Positions 1 through 9,230 of a stretch of 64,000 bases of DNA are shown in pieces. The stretch covers positions 1 to 64,000 of the forward strand of contig JBQNAT010000008.1 in assembly GCA_052170315.1 (NCBI GenBank). Reading direction: 5' to 3'. The position numbers were made by a program, and so were the translations under genes. Each line of letters opens with the position of its first letter. The stretch's first letter is position 1. Source of the stretch: UBA9732 sp052170315 (GTDB lineage Bacteria > Spirochaetota > Spirochaetia > Sphaerochaetales > Sphaerochaetaceae). Below the pieces are notes generated by a model. The model was given only the letters and a program-made list of their open reading frames with translations. It was not told the origin of the DNA and did no database searches.

Positions 1-70
1 ATAATTTTTTCTTAAACTTCTTCCATTATAATCGTATTTCGTTTATGCTTTTTATAGGATTTTTGAAATT

Positions 71-706
71 ATGAACTTTTTGGATTTGCATTCGCATCTT
101 CTTTTTGATGTTGACCACGGTGTTCAGACCAGAGAACTGTACAGAGCTCTTTTGACTGAATACAGTAAATACGGAATAAACACCCTGGTATTTACTCCCC
201 ATCTTTTTCACCCCACGGTGAAAACAAAGGTGGAAAACATCCGTAAGAACTTTGCTCTTGCCTCAGAGGATGCGGCAAAGGTTGGTATAAAAACCGTCCT
301 TGGGGCGGAACTTTATCTTGGGAGTCAGCTTGAAGTACGGACTATTCCAATAGGCGGGCGCTACGCGCTGGTGGAATTCCCGGTTGAGGCCATGCCGATA
401 GGCCTTGACAGAAAGCTTCAGCAGCTTGTGGAGCAGGGGCTTGAGCCTGTGATAGCCCACATAGAGCGTTACCGATGGCTGACGCCTAAGAGTAAAACTG
501 TTGATATGTTCAAGGATATCGGTGCCTGGATACAGGTCAATGTTTCAGGCATTGAAAATAAAACGGCATTGCCGTACATCCGGCAGAACCTGGTTGACAT
601 CATTGCGGATGATAACCACGGAGACATGACTCTCCCCGGAAGACTGAGAGCGTGTCTTGATGCCTATCCCGCGATATGCTCCAGGATGGAAACGCTGGAT
701 TTGTAA
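71..706 (+). CDS. PHP-domain phosphoesterase (CpsB/YwqE-like tyrosine phosphatase family)
   Basis: A 211-aa protein opening with the PHP metal-binding motif (D-L-H-S-H at residues 5-9), followed by FTPH, a GAE block, AHIERY and a late DDNHG. This order is that of the bacterial CpsB/YwqE PHP phosphatases, which dephosphorylate tyrosine kinases controlling polysaccharide export; the family is slightly longer (about 240 aa). No cognate kinase or polysaccharide gene is in the window, so the substrate is open. The ATG at 71 has a weak AGGA-like site upstream, and a TATAAT box lies at 27-32. It ends 34 bp before the AAA ATPase and may be co-transcribed with it. Confidence 0.75.
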   Translation: MNFLDLHSHLLFDVDHGVQTRELYRALLTEYSKYGINTLVFTPHLFHPTVKTKVENIRKNFALASEDAAKVGIKTVLGAELYLGSQLEVRTIPIGGRYALVEFPVEAMPIGLDRKLQQLVEQGLEPVIAHIERYRWLTPKSKTVDMFKDIGAWIQVNVSGIENKTALPYIRQNLVDIIADDNHGDMTLPGRLRACLDAYPAICSRMETLDL

Positions 707-740
707 GTTAACATGCCGCGCCGCGGCAAAGGAGGCCTTT

Positions 741-1997
741 GTGCTTATTGATATTACCATGGCCAATTTCAGGTCAATAAAGGATCCGCAGACCCTTTCG
801 TTTGCGGCGCTTAGGGACAAGAGGATGAATCAGTCCAAAGTCCATGTCGTTTCCGACAAGCTGAAAATCCTCAGAACAGCTGCCGTCATAGGTCCGAACG
901 GAGTAGGAAAGAGTACCGTAGTCAGAGCGCTTGAGACAGTCAAAGCAATTATCACAGCAGAGGCCACGGATGAAAATCCTCTCAGAAGAATACTCGCGGG
1001 CTCCATCTTTGCTTACAACGATGTGAAAAACCAGCCTGCCGAATTCACGCTCAGATTCCTTCTCAGAGAAGCTACGGAGCTTGAGCCGGAAATTGTTGCC
1101 ACTTACAGTGTAAAAGCAGACCTTGACCATATCTGGGAAGAAAGTCTCTACTACAATTTCGGGACTTCCAAAAAACTCATGTTTGACAGAATCGCAGCTG
1201 AAAGCCTTGATGAAAACATTACATACAAAGTCCGCTGGGGAAAACTCTACAGAGGCGACAAAAAGAGGAACGAGAAAGCCGTAGACTGCAGACACTCATT
1301 TGTAAAGAATGCTGCGGACAAGGGGGGCGAGACATGCTCGGAAATCTATAACTGGTTCACAAACGTTCTGGACATACTTCCCATGGGAGTGGGAACATCT
1401 TCCGAACGCTACGTTGCCGCAATGCTCAATGCCCATCCTTCATGGAAAGAACAGCTGATAAACTTCTTCTGGAGCATGGATGTTACCGATATCAGAGACA
1501 TAAGAGTAGGTTCCAACAACGACGGAAAGTTTGTACAGTCCAATAACGGAGATATGGTATTCTTTGTCCATACAAACACCAAGGCCGCGATGTTCAGCCC
1601 GTACGCAAAGGAGAGTCTTTCAATGAAGAGACTTTCGCTTCTGGCTCTTGCCTTCTTTGAGGCTTTCACAAAACAGAAAGTCCTTATTGTAGATGACTAC
1701 GGCATGTTCCTTCATCCTGAAGTCCTTATTTACCTTACAAGCGTCTTTATAAACGGCTGCAGACGAGCCAGCCAGTTGTTCGTTGCAGACTGCAATCCCA
1801 CAATGCTGGAAGACGGACTGCTCAGGAGAGACGGCATCTACTTCGCGGAAAAGGACAGCCAGGGTTCAACGGTTTACTATCCGCTGAGCAATTTCAGAAT
1901 AGGCGCGAACGGAAAAACACGCGCCATGTATGAAAGCGGCGCCTTCGGAGCACTTCCGATAACAAGTGAATTCCGCTTTGTCAATGAGGAGGCATGA
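741..1997 (+). CDS. AAA15-type ATPase of an RloA/AbiLi-like pair
   Basis: A 418-aa ATPase. I chose the GTG at 741 because AAAGGAGG lies 5 nt upstream; the longer ATG frame from 657 has no such site. Walker A is GPNGVGKS at residues 51-58, following an MANFRSIKD start typical of SMC/OLD-like AAA15 proteins. Walker B is VLIVDDYGMFLHPE, about residues 313-326. The usual catalytic Glu after the Walker B Asp is Asp here, and the signature Ser-x-Gly position reads SLSMKR, so ATPase activity may be altered. It overlaps the RloB-like gene by 4 bp (ATGA). AAA15 plus RloB pairs occur in phage-defence loci (AbiL, restriction-linked RloAB); a defence role here is inference. Confidence 0.7.
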   Translation: MLIDITMANFRSIKDPQTLSFAALRDKRMNQSKVHVVSDKLKILRTAAVIGPNGVGKSTVVRALETVKAIITAEATDENPLRRILAGSIFAYNDVKNQPAEFTLRFLLREATELEPEIVATYSVKADLDHIWEESLYYNFGTSKKLMFDRIAAESLDENITYKVRWGKLYRGDKKRNEKAVDCRHSFVKNAADKGGETCSEIYNWFTNVLDILPMGVGTSSERYVAAMLNAHPSWKEQLINFFWSMDVTDIRDIRVGSNNDGKFVQSNNGDMVFFVHTNTKAAMFSPYAKESLSMKRLSLLALAFFEAFTKQKVLIVDDYGMFLHPEVLIYLTSVFINGCRRASQLFVADCNPTMLEDGLLRRDGIYFAEKDSQGSTVYYPLSNFRIGANGKTRAMYESGAFGALPITSEFRFVNEEA

Positions 1998-2629
1998 ACA
2001 TGATAAGAAAGAGAAATCCTATTCTTCCAAAGAAAACAATACTCATCGCAACTTCAAACGCTGCAATTGCAACTTATTTCTCAAGAGTCAGAAAGGACTG
2101 CAGATATGTCAACATGACGGTTGAATATTTCCCCGCGGATTCTCTTGAAGGTCTGATAAAAGCAACGGGTAAAGCCCGTATCGCAGGGAAGTTCGCTTCA
2201 GCCTGGGCCGTATTCGGTCTTGACGATTTCGGCCTTGCCATATCCGATGTGGCTGCCGCTCAGGAGTTTGCGGATTCAAAAAAGGTCAAGCTTGGCTGGA
2301 CATCCCCGAATCTGAGTATGTGGCTCTTCCTGCACCTTAACTCGCTTAATGTGTATGTTGAAAACGCTTCCTCTTTTGATCAGGCCCTTGCCAAAGTCTT
2401 CCCGGGCTACGAGCCTACGGCGGAGTATTTTGCCAATGAGGGACAGGAAATCCATATCAGGCTGTTCTCATCCTTCAGTAAGGCAATTCTGAACTCAAGC
2501 ACGTACAACAAGATAGCCGAGAAAAAGAACGGCATTGCCGCGACCAGTTTCCCGCTGCTCTATGAAGATATAAAGGAATACTGCGGCGAAGCCGATCTTT
2601 CTCATAATCAGAAGCTCCTTTCAAAGTAA
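1994..2629 (+). CDS. RloB-like protein, Toprim motifs degenerate
   Basis: A 211-aa protein following the ATPase, with GAGGAGG before its ATG. The fold pattern follows RloB/AbiLii: an N-terminal strand (TILIATSN), a central WAVFGLDDF, then SPNLSMWLFLHL. In typical RloB proteins these read roughly IVCEG, VFDRD and SNPCFELWLLLHF. The presumed catalytic Glu, the first Asp of the DxD motif and the SNPCFE core are therefore all substituted here. Either this is a divergent clade or the nuclease has lost catalysis while the reading frame is kept. Family assignment is by eye and moderate. Confidence 0.55.
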   Translation: MNMIRKRNPILPKKTILIATSNAAIATYFSRVRKDCRYVNMTVEYFPADSLEGLIKATGKARIAGKFASAWAVFGLDDFGLAISDVAAAQEFADSKKVKLGWTSPNLSMWLFLHLNSLNVYVENASSFDQALAKVFPGYEPTAEYFANEGQEIHIRLFSSFSKAILNSSTYNKIAEKKNGIAATSFPLLYEDIKEYCGEADLSHNQKLLSK

Positions 2630-2638
2630 AACAAGCCG

Positions 2639-3541
2639 ATGAACGGATTTCTGCTGTTTACATACACAGTTTCTATCGCGGTTTCCTGCATGTCGCTGGC
2701 TTTGGCTGTAGCTTCGCACATCCTTCATCAGACATCCTGGAGCGGTAAGTACATCGTTTTCCAGAGCTGTCTGATAGGGACGCTTGTAATGGCCCTCGCA
2801 TCAAAGCTGTCTCTGTTCTTCATGCCGGACAATATATTCAGCGTGTTCAATTTCATTTTTGACACGCTGGTTATTGTGGGCATGGCTTTTGTGATAATTT
2901 TCCTGCCTTATTTTCTAAGCTGGGTAATTGCAAAGCCGTGGAGACAGGTTCAGATGCTGCGTTTCCTGCCTCTTGCGCTGGCCTATTTCGGCGTTGGTCT
3001 TACCGATATAATCCTTGTCAGCCCGACCTTCCATTTCTGGGCCGTGCTCTGCCAGACGGTTATCTTCCTGGGAATGTATGTTTACTGCATCGTCACGCTC
3101 TGGGTCAACCTTAAGAATATCACGGACAAGTCCGCAAGGAGCGTCTCACTTTCCATCAACATTGTCAGTCTGTCGCTTATCCCGCTTTCCATTTTTTCCC
3201 TCTTCTTTGAAGGGGTCGAGTCTTTCAGCTACCCAATTTACGTACTTGCGTTCTCCATTGTGATAATGGTCTACAACTACATAAGATTCGGGCTGGATAA
3301 GCAGATGGCGGAAAGCCGTCCCGAACTTAAAATAGAAAGCCTTGCAAAGTACAAAATATCGGAAAGGGAATTCTCAGTTGTCCGGCTTATCTGTGAAGGA
3401 CTTACCAATAAGGAAATAGCTCAGGAACTGTCAATTTCCGTAAACACGGTTAATAACCATGTCTCAAATATCTTCAACAAAATGGAGGTCCGTTCAAGGA
3501 TTGACCTCCTTAAGGCTCTGAAAGAAGGCCCCTGGTCCTGA
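2639..3541 (+). CDS. Membrane-anchored LuxR-family transcriptional regulator
   Basis: A 300-aa protein. Residues 1-220 are almost entirely hydrophobic, about seven membrane segments. The C-terminus (about 235-290) is a LuxR/NarL helix-turn-helix: ISEREFSVVRLICEG, then TNKEIAQELSISVNTV and NHVSNIFNKMEVRSR. It lacks a receiver domain, so the signal is probably sensed in the membrane. Only 9 bp separate it from the RloB-like gene and the Shine-Dalgarno is weak, so translational coupling is possible. Targets are unknown. Confidence 0.8.
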   Translation: MNGFLLFTYTVSIAVSCMSLALAVASHILHQTSWSGKYIVFQSCLIGTLVMALASKLSLFFMPDNIFSVFNFIFDTLVIVGMAFVIIFLPYFLSWVIAKPWRQVQMLRFLPLALAYFGVGLTDIILVSPTFHFWAVLCQTVIFLGMYVYCIVTLWVNLKNITDKSARSVSLSINIVSLSLIPLSIFSLFFEGVESFSYPIYVLAFSIVIMVYNYIRFGLDKQMAESRPELKIESLAKYKISEREFSVVRLICEGLTNKEIAQELSISVNTVNNHVSNIFNKMEVRSRIDLLKALKEGPWS

Positions 3542-3627
3542 TTTAAGCCTGCCTGCAATTGAAAGAAACCTCAAATTACTGTACAACTAAAACGTTATGG
3601 GTATACATACCCATATGGAGTGATATT

Positions 3628-5103
3628 ATGGAAGTCAGAGTAAGATATGCGCCGTCCCCAACGGGCCTTCAGCATATTGGCGGCGTAAGGACCGCTCTTT
3701 TCAATTACTTCTTCGCGAAGTCCAGCGGCGGGAAATTCATCCTCAGGGTAGAGGACACGGACCGCGAACGGTACAGCGACGAGTCCCTTCAGGATCTCTA
3801 TGATACTTTAGACTGGCTCGGAGTCAAATGGGATGAAGGTCCCGTTGTCGGAGGCCCGTGCGGACCCTATATTCAAAGCGAGCGTTTTTCAATCTATCAG
3901 GAATATGCGAAAAAGCTGGTGGATATGGGCAAAGCCTATTACTGCTACTGCTCCGCGGAAAGGCTTGAAGAGCTCAGGCAGAAACAGATAGAAGAAAAAA
4001 GTCCCGTACAGGGATATGACGGGCACTGCAGACACCTTAGCGCAAAGCAGAGGGCGGAGCTTGAGGCTCAGGGGATAAAACCCGTTATCCGCTTTAAAGT
4101 TCCCGAAGAGGGCAGCACAACGTTCCATGATGTCCTCATGGGAGATATAACCAGGGATAACAAGGATATAAGTCCCGACCCTGTACTTCTTAAATCGGAC
4201 GGTTTCCCGACATACCATCTTGCCAACGTCATAGACGACCATCTCATGGGCATAACCCACATAATGAGGGCTCAGGAATGGATACCTTCAGGACCGCTTC
4301 ACGTGCTTCTTTATCAGGCTTTCGGCTGGGATGTTCCTGTCTACTGCCATCTGCCTATGGTAATGGGAAGCGACGGACACAAGCTCTCCAAGCGCCACGG
4401 CTCTACAAGCGTCAGAGATTTCAGGCAGAAAGGCTATCTTCCTGAAGCTCTGCTTAACTATGTAAGCCTTGTAGGCTGGTCTTATGACGGAGAAAAGGAG
4501 TTTTTCTCAAGGGAAGAGCTTGAAAAATGTTTCTCACTTGAGAAAATCAATAAGGCTCCGGGGGTCTTTGACTACCAGAAGCTTGACTGGTTCAATGCTC
4601 AGTACATACGTTTGAAGACGGATGGGGAGCTTGCGGACCTTCTTATGCCTTATCTTGTAAAATCAGGCGCGCTTAAAGAAACCGATTATGAACGGCTTCT
4701 TGCCTTTGTGCCCGGAATAAAAGACAGGATAACTCTGCTTTCCGATATAATCCCCATGACCGAATTCCTTCAGGATAAGGGCAATCCCGAAATTTCTCTT
4801 CTGATACCTAAGAAGATGGACGCCGCTTCAACGCTTAATTCGCTTAAACAGGTCTTTGATGTCGTGAAAAAGGGACTTGAAGCAAAAAAAACGGATGAAG
4901 AGCTGCAGAAGGACCTCATGGAGCTTGCTCAGAAGCTGGGCATAAAGAATGCCGGTGTCTTTAATCCTCTCAGAACAGCCGTTACAGGGATGGCCGTGAG
5001 CCCTCCGCCTTTCAGCTGTATCAGGCTGCTGGGAGATGAAGAATCATACCGGCGCATAGAACGCGCAATCGCAATACTTGAAAAAGAGGTAAACAATGTC
5101 TGA
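3628..5103 (+). CDS. gltX: Glutamyl-tRNA synthetase
   Basis: A 491-aa class I synthetase charging tRNA-Glu. The class I HIGH motif appears as HIGG within YAPSPTGLQHIGGVRTALFN, and the KMSKS loop as KLSKRHG. A C-rich segment (CYCYCSAERL to HCR) matches the zinc region of some GluRS. I start at the ATG at 3628, preceded by GGAG, rather than the 23-residue longer frame from 3559, because family members begin VRVRYAPSP. It is the first gene of a synthetase operon and overlaps glyS by 8 bp. Confidence 0.95.
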   Translation: MEVRVRYAPSPTGLQHIGGVRTALFNYFFAKSSGGKFILRVEDTDRERYSDESLQDLYDTLDWLGVKWDEGPVVGGPCGPYIQSERFSIYQEYAKKLVDMGKAYYCYCSAERLEELRQKQIEEKSPVQGYDGHCRHLSAKQRAELEAQGIKPVIRFKVPEEGSTTFHDVLMGDITRDNKDISPDPVLLKSDGFPTYHLANVIDDHLMGITHIMRAQEWIPSGPLHVLLYQAFGWDVPVYCHLPMVMGSDGHKLSKRHGSTSVRDFRQKGYLPEALLNYVSLVGWSYDGEKEFFSREELEKCFSLEKINKAPGVFDYQKLDWFNAQYIRLKTDGELADLLMPYLVKSGALKETDYERLLAFVPGIKDRITLLSDIIPMTEFLQDKGNPEISLLIPKKMDAASTLNSLKQVFDVVKKGLEAKKTDEELQKDLMELAQKLGIKNAGVFNPLRTAVTGMAVSPPPFSCIRLLGDEESYRRIERAIAILEKEVNNV

Positions 5104-6424
5104 AATTACAATGGATAAAATCGTATCGCTCTGCAGAAGACGCGGATTCATTTTCCAGAGCAGTGAAATATACGGGGGCCTGAACGGGGCCTATGACTAC
5201 GGGCCGCTGGGCGTTCAGCTGAAAAACAATATCCGTGACCTGTGGTGGAAGGAAATGACACGTCTCCATGACAACATCGTAGGGCTTGACGCTTCTATTC
5301 TGATGCATCCCGGAGTATGGGAAGCAAGCGGCCATGTGAGCAACTTCACAGACCCGATGGTTGACTGCAGGCAGTGCAAGAGCCGCTTCAGAGCCGACCA
5401 GATAGACCTTAACGCCCCGTGCCCGGTCTGCGGAAACAAAGGGACATTCACTACTCCAAGGAATTTCAACCTTATGTTCGCGACCCACATTGGCGCGGAC
5501 ATTGATGCCGCCTCAACCATCTATCTCAGACCGGAAACGGCTCAGGGCATTTACACCGAGTTCAAGAACATTGTCCAGTCCTCACGTGTAAAGGTGCCGT
5601 TCGGCATTGCTCAGGTTGGAAAGAGCTTCAGAAACGAAATCACAACAAAGAACTTCATCTTCCGCTCATGCGAATTCGAGCAGATGGAAATGCAGTGGTT
5701 CTGCAAACCCGGCACGGACGAGCAGTGGTTCCCGTACTGGAGAGAGCAGAGAATGAATTTCTATATCAACAAGATGGGTATCAGGGCTGATCACCTCAGA
5801 TGGCATCAGCACGGTCCGGATGAGCTGGCTTTCTACGCAAAGGACGCCTACGACATCCAGTTCCTGTTCCCGATGGGCTGGCAGGAGCTTGAAGGTGTAC
5901 ACAGCAGAACTGACTATGACCTGACACAGCACCAGAAGTTCTCCGGCAAGGATATGTCCTATCTGGATCCTGAGACAAACGAAAGGTACATTGCCTATGT
6001 TGTGGAGACATCCGCAGGCCTTACCAGAAACGTCCTCATGGCTCTTTCAGATGCCTATGATGAGGAAGAGGTCGCAGAAGGCGATGTAAGAACTGTTCTT
6101 CACTTCCATCCGGCAGTTGCCCCTGTCACCGTTGCGGTTCTTCCTCTTGTAAAGAAAGACGGTCTTTCGGAGTTGGCCTTAAATCTTGAGCATGAACTCA
6201 GAGAAGACTTTGCCACATACTTTGACCAGAGCGGCGCAATTGGCCGCCGCTACCGCAGACAGGATGAAATAGGTACTCCTTACTGCGTTACCGTTGACTA
6301 CGATACCTTAAAGGACAACACGGTAACGCTCAGGTTCCGCGATTCAATGGAACAGGTCAGAGTCCCGATTGCGGAGCTGGTGCCTGCTATCAGGAAGGCT
6401 GTAAAAGAATACAGAAGAGGTTGA
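5096..6424 (+). CDS. glyS: Glycyl-tRNA synthetase, alpha2 type
   Basis: A 442-aa class II synthetase of the dimeric archaeal/eukaryotic-like kind (also found in Gram-positives and spirochaetes). Motif 1 region is SSEIYGGLNGAYDYGPLG; motif 2 is SFRNEITTKNFIFRSCEFEQMEMQ; the C-terminal anticodon-binding domain begins near residue 350 (VAPVTVAVLPL). A CRQC to CPVCG zinc knuckle lies around residues 97-122. The start overlaps gltX and is preceded by AGAGG. Confidence 0.95.
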   Translation: MSEITMDKIVSLCRRRGFIFQSSEIYGGLNGAYDYGPLGVQLKNNIRDLWWKEMTRLHDNIVGLDASILMHPGVWEASGHVSNFTDPMVDCRQCKSRFRADQIDLNAPCPVCGNKGTFTTPRNFNLMFATHIGADIDAASTIYLRPETAQGIYTEFKNIVQSSRVKVPFGIAQVGKSFRNEITTKNFIFRSCEFEQMEMQWFCKPGTDEQWFPYWREQRMNFYINKMGIRADHLRWHQHGPDELAFYAKDAYDIQFLFPMGWQELEGVHSRTDYDLTQHQKFSGKDMSYLDPETNERYIAYVVETSAGLTRNVLMALSDAYDEEEVAEGDVRTVLHFHPAVAPVTVAVLPLVKKDGLSELALNLEHELREDFATYFDQSGAIGRRYRRQDEIGTPYCVTVDYDTLKDNTVTLRFRDSMEQVRVPIAELVPAIRKAVKEYRRG

Positions 6425-6451
6425 ATTTAAGCCGTCAGAGGAGGAATTGTC

Positions 6452-7687
6452 ATGAATAAGGCGCTTCAGGTGCTTTTTGACAGAGGTTTTGTAAAGGACT
6501 GTACCAATCTGGATGGTCTTTCAGATATGATGGACAGGGAGCCTGTGACTTTTTACTGCGGAACCGACCCTACGGGACCTTCTCTGCATGTAGGCCACAT
6601 AGTTCCTTTCTTTGCCATGCATCACCTTCAGAAGTACGGCAATAGGCCAATAGCTCTTATAGGCGGCGGAACCGGCCTTATCGGAGACCCTTCCGGCAAA
6701 ACTGAGATGAGAAAGATACTGGATGCGGAGACGATTGCCGAAAACGGAAAAAAAATCGCGAAACAGCTTGCAAAGGTTGTAAATTTTGACGAAGTTCCTC
6801 CTGCCGGCTACGGTCAGGGAAGGATTGCAAACAATGCGGACTGGCTTGTGGGGCTTAATTATATCGAATTTCTAAGAGATGTAGGCAAATACTTTTCAGT
6901 AAATCGCATGCTTACCTTTGAAGGAGTTAAGCAGCGTCTTGAACGCGGGCTTTCCTTCATAGAGTTCAACTACCAGCTTCTTCAGTCCTATGACTACCAC
7001 ATGCTCTATAAAAACTACGGCAACCGCCTTCAGATTGGAGGTGCCGACCAATGGGGCAACATTGTCGCAGGCATTGACCTGATTCAGAGGATGGGCGGAC
7101 CGGAGTGCTTTGGTCTGACGTTCAACCTTGTTATGAGAGCTGACGGCAAGAAGATGGGCAAGAGCGAGCAAGGTGCCGTATTCCTTGACCCGGCTCTCTA
7201 TTCTCCTTACGATTTCTACCAGTACTGGAGAAACGTTGCGGATGACGATACCGTTAAATTCATGAAGCTTTTCACTTTCATGGAGCTTGATGAGATAGCC
7301 GAATACGCGGATTCCGCCAGAAACATTAACGACGCAAAGGCCAAGTTTGCCTATGAGATTACAAAGATAATCCACGGTGAGGAAGAAGCGGAGAAGGCTG
7401 TTGCCGGCGCAAAGGCCGCTTTCGGCGGTTCCGGAGACCGAAGCTCCATGCCTACCGTTGAAATTGAACTTGGCGAAGGCAAGGGCGTCATAGACCTGTT
7501 CTTTGAAGCGGGTCTTGGCAGGACAAAGAGCGATGTCAGGCGTCTTATCGAAGGCGGCGGCTGTCTTATCAATGACAATAAAGTGAACGATGTTAAGGCA
7601 GTTGTCACAAAGTCAGATGCCGATTCCGCGGGTGAGCTTATCCTAAGGGCGGGTAAAAAACGCTTTATGCGCGTAATTTCAAAGTAA
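6452..7687 (+). CDS. tyrS: Tyrosyl-tRNA synthetase
   Basis: A 411-aa class I synthetase. The HIGH equivalent is in DPTGPSLHVGHIVPF; the KMSKS loop reads KMGKSE; QIGGADQWGN is the tyrosine/ATP-binding block. The C-terminal 65 residues form an S4 RNA-binding domain (SDVRRLIEGGGCLIN). It lies 27 bp after glyS with GGAGGA upstream of the ATG and closes the three-synthetase operon. It converges on mntP. Confidence 0.95.
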   Translation: MNKALQVLFDRGFVKDCTNLDGLSDMMDREPVTFYCGTDPTGPSLHVGHIVPFFAMHHLQKYGNRPIALIGGGTGLIGDPSGKTEMRKILDAETIAENGKKIAKQLAKVVNFDEVPPAGYGQGRIANNADWLVGLNYIEFLRDVGKYFSVNRMLTFEGVKQRLERGLSFIEFNYQLLQSYDYHMLYKNYGNRLQIGGADQWGNIVAGIDLIQRMGGPECFGLTFNLVMRADGKKMGKSEQGAVFLDPALYSPYDFYQYWRNVADDDTVKFMKLFTFMELDEIAEYADSARNINDAKAKFAYEITKIIHGEEEAEKAVAGAKAAFGGSGDRSSMPTVEIELGEGKGVIDLFFEAGLGRTKSDVRRLIEGGGCLINDNKVNDVKAVVTKSDADSAGELILRAGKKRFMRVISK

Positions 7688-7722
7688 TTTTTTCTGCGCG
7701 CGGGGCATTGCCAAAAGAGCCG

Positions 7723-8313
7723 TCAGACCAGACTTGATACAAAGATTTCAATTCCAATGCTGATAAGGATGATTCCGCCCAAAACGGAGGCCGCGTCGGC
7801 TATTTTAGTTCCGAAGATTTTTCCCAGCTTAAGACCCGCAATGCAGATGAAGTGCGTGACGCATGCTATTATCAGGGATGCGGTCAAAGCCATTGGAAGA
7901 GGGTGGGGTTCAATCGTAAAGCCTACGGAAAGTGCGTCAAGCGATGTCGCAACTCCCTGCAGAAAAAGTTTTCCGGGACCCGGAGTTCTGTCGCAGGAGT
8001 CTTTTTTGCTTTCGTTTTTCCGTATGCCGTTTACAAGCATTTCGCCTCCGATGAAGGAGAGAATGGCAAGAGCTATCCACGGGACAACCTTCTCCAGCGA
8101 GCCGAATTTTTCCACTATCGTATGGACGCAGAACCAGCCGGTCATAGGCATCGCGAACTGCAGGAACGAATACATGCCGGCTATCATGTTCATCCTGCCT
8201 GCCTTCATTTTGGGCTCGCACATGCCGTTGGCAAGCGAGACGGAGAAAGCATCCATCGCAAGGCCAACGCCAAGGAGAATACTGTTTAAAAAGAAGACAA
8301 AACCCCATTGCAT
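7723..8313 (-). CDS. mntP: Manganese efflux pump MntP
   Basis: A 196-aa six-helix protein with the duplicated DUF204 repeat. Each half carries an intramembrane acidic motif: GLAMDAFSVSLANG near residue 18 and GVATSLDALSVGFTIEP near residue 122. The family exports Mn2+. I looked for a yybP-ykoY manganese riboswitch in the short gap upstream and found none. Convergent with tyrS, divergent from the glycosylase gene. Confidence 0.9.
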   Translation of the reverse strand: MQWGFVFFLNSILLGVGLAMDAFSVSLANGMCEPKMKAGRMNMIAGMYSFLQFAMPMTGWFCVHTIVEKFGSLEKVVPWIALAILSFIGGEMLVNGIRKNESKKDSCDRTPGPGKLFLQGVATSLDALSVGFTIEPHPLPMALTASLIIACVTHFICIAGLKLGKIFGTKIADAASVLGGIILISIGIEIFVSSLV

Positions 8314-8407
8314 AACTTTTACAAATATAAAGCTAAAAAAACTTTGTGTTAATATGTTTTTGCCTTATTTCCGAATCCGCCAAGCCTGTTTGACCTGCGG
8401 CTTATGA

Positions 8408-8436
8408 TTGTAAAAAAATGCCTTTGTGCCTATACT
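8408..8436 (+). promoter_or_regulatory. Sigma70-like promoter giving a probable leaderless mRNA
   Basis: TTGTAA at 8408-8413, a 17-bp spacer, and TATACT at 8431-8436. The next in-frame ATG is at 8443, just 6 nt after the -10 box, where transcription itself would begin. No Shine-Dalgarno precedes it. Confidence 0.6.
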
Positions 8437-8442
8437 TCTCAC

Positions 8443-9228
8443 ATGCAGTTGACAGAAAAACAGCTTAGTCTGAAGGATACGCTTACCAGCGGTCAGTGCT
8501 TCAGATTTTCCGAAAAGGACGGCGCCTGGACCGTGAAGGCGGGAATTGGAGATTCAGTCAGAACTCTTACTGTAAGACAGAATGATTTGTCTCCCATAAC
8601 CGACGACCCGTTCTGGTTTAACTTTTTTGATATGGGGACTGACTATGAAGGCCTTAAGGCGGATTTTTCAAAAGTTTCGCCACTTATGAAGCAGGCCTGC
8701 GACTATGCCCCCGGAATAAGAATTCTGAATCAGGATTCCTGGGAAGCTCTCTGCAGCTTTGTCGTATCCCAGAACAACAACATAAAAAGGATTATGGGCA
8801 TAATTGACAGAATGTCAAATTTCTACGGCAGCGGCGGTTTTCCAACGGCGCAGACTCTTGCGAACGCAAAGGAAGATGACCTGAGGATGCTTGGACTAGG
8901 CTTCAGGGCATCCTATGTAATCAATACGGCAAGGGCTGTCTATGATGGTCTTATTGACATTGATTCTCTTAAAAAAATAGATATAGATGAAGCAAGGGCC
9001 ATTCTTATGAAGGTGAAAGGTATCGGCCCCAAGGTCGCGGACTGCGCTCTTCTGTTTGGCTGCCACAGGCTTGACTGCTTTCCGATGGATGTATGGATGA
9101 AGCGCGTGATGGCTTCATGCTTCCCTGGGCGGGACAAATCAATCTTCGGACCCTGCGCGGGCGTGGCACAGCAGTATCTTTTTCACTTTGCCAGAACCAG
9201 CGGATATTTTGACGATAAGGAAGTTTAA
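8443..9228 (+). CDS. ogg: 8-oxoguanine DNA glycosylase (OGG1-like)
   Basis: A 261-aa HhH-GPD glycosylase/AP lyase removing 8-oxoguanine. The helix-hairpin-helix and catalytic Lys are in VKGIGPKVADC (Lys about 197); the conserved Asp is in FPMDVWMKR (about 216). The N-terminal domain has the OGG-specific SGQCFRF. The upstream ATG at 8404 would place the start inside the promoter, so I prefer 8443. Only 2 bp separate it from the YhcH gene. Confidence 0.85.
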   Translation: MQLTEKQLSLKDTLTSGQCFRFSEKDGAWTVKAGIGDSVRTLTVRQNDLSPITDDPFWFNFFDMGTDYEGLKADFSKVSPLMKQACDYAPGIRILNQDSWEALCSFVVSQNNNIKRIMGIIDRMSNFYGSGGFPTAQTLANAKEDDLRMLGLGFRASYVINTARAVYDGLIDIDSLKKIDIDEARAILMKVKGIGPKVADCALLFGCHRLDCFPMDVWMKRVMASCFPGRDKSIFGPCAGVAQQYLFHFARTSGYFDDKEV

Positions 9229-9230
9229 CT

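Noticed and set aside
8314..8407. Possible yybP-ykoY manganese riboswitch upstream of mntP
   Set aside because: The gap is under 100 bp, AT-rich, and lacks the conserved loops of that class.
7757..8407. Plus-strand 216-codon frame opposite mntP
   Set aside because: Mirror of the mntP coding sequence, with no ribosome site; MntP motifs are unambiguous on the minus strand.
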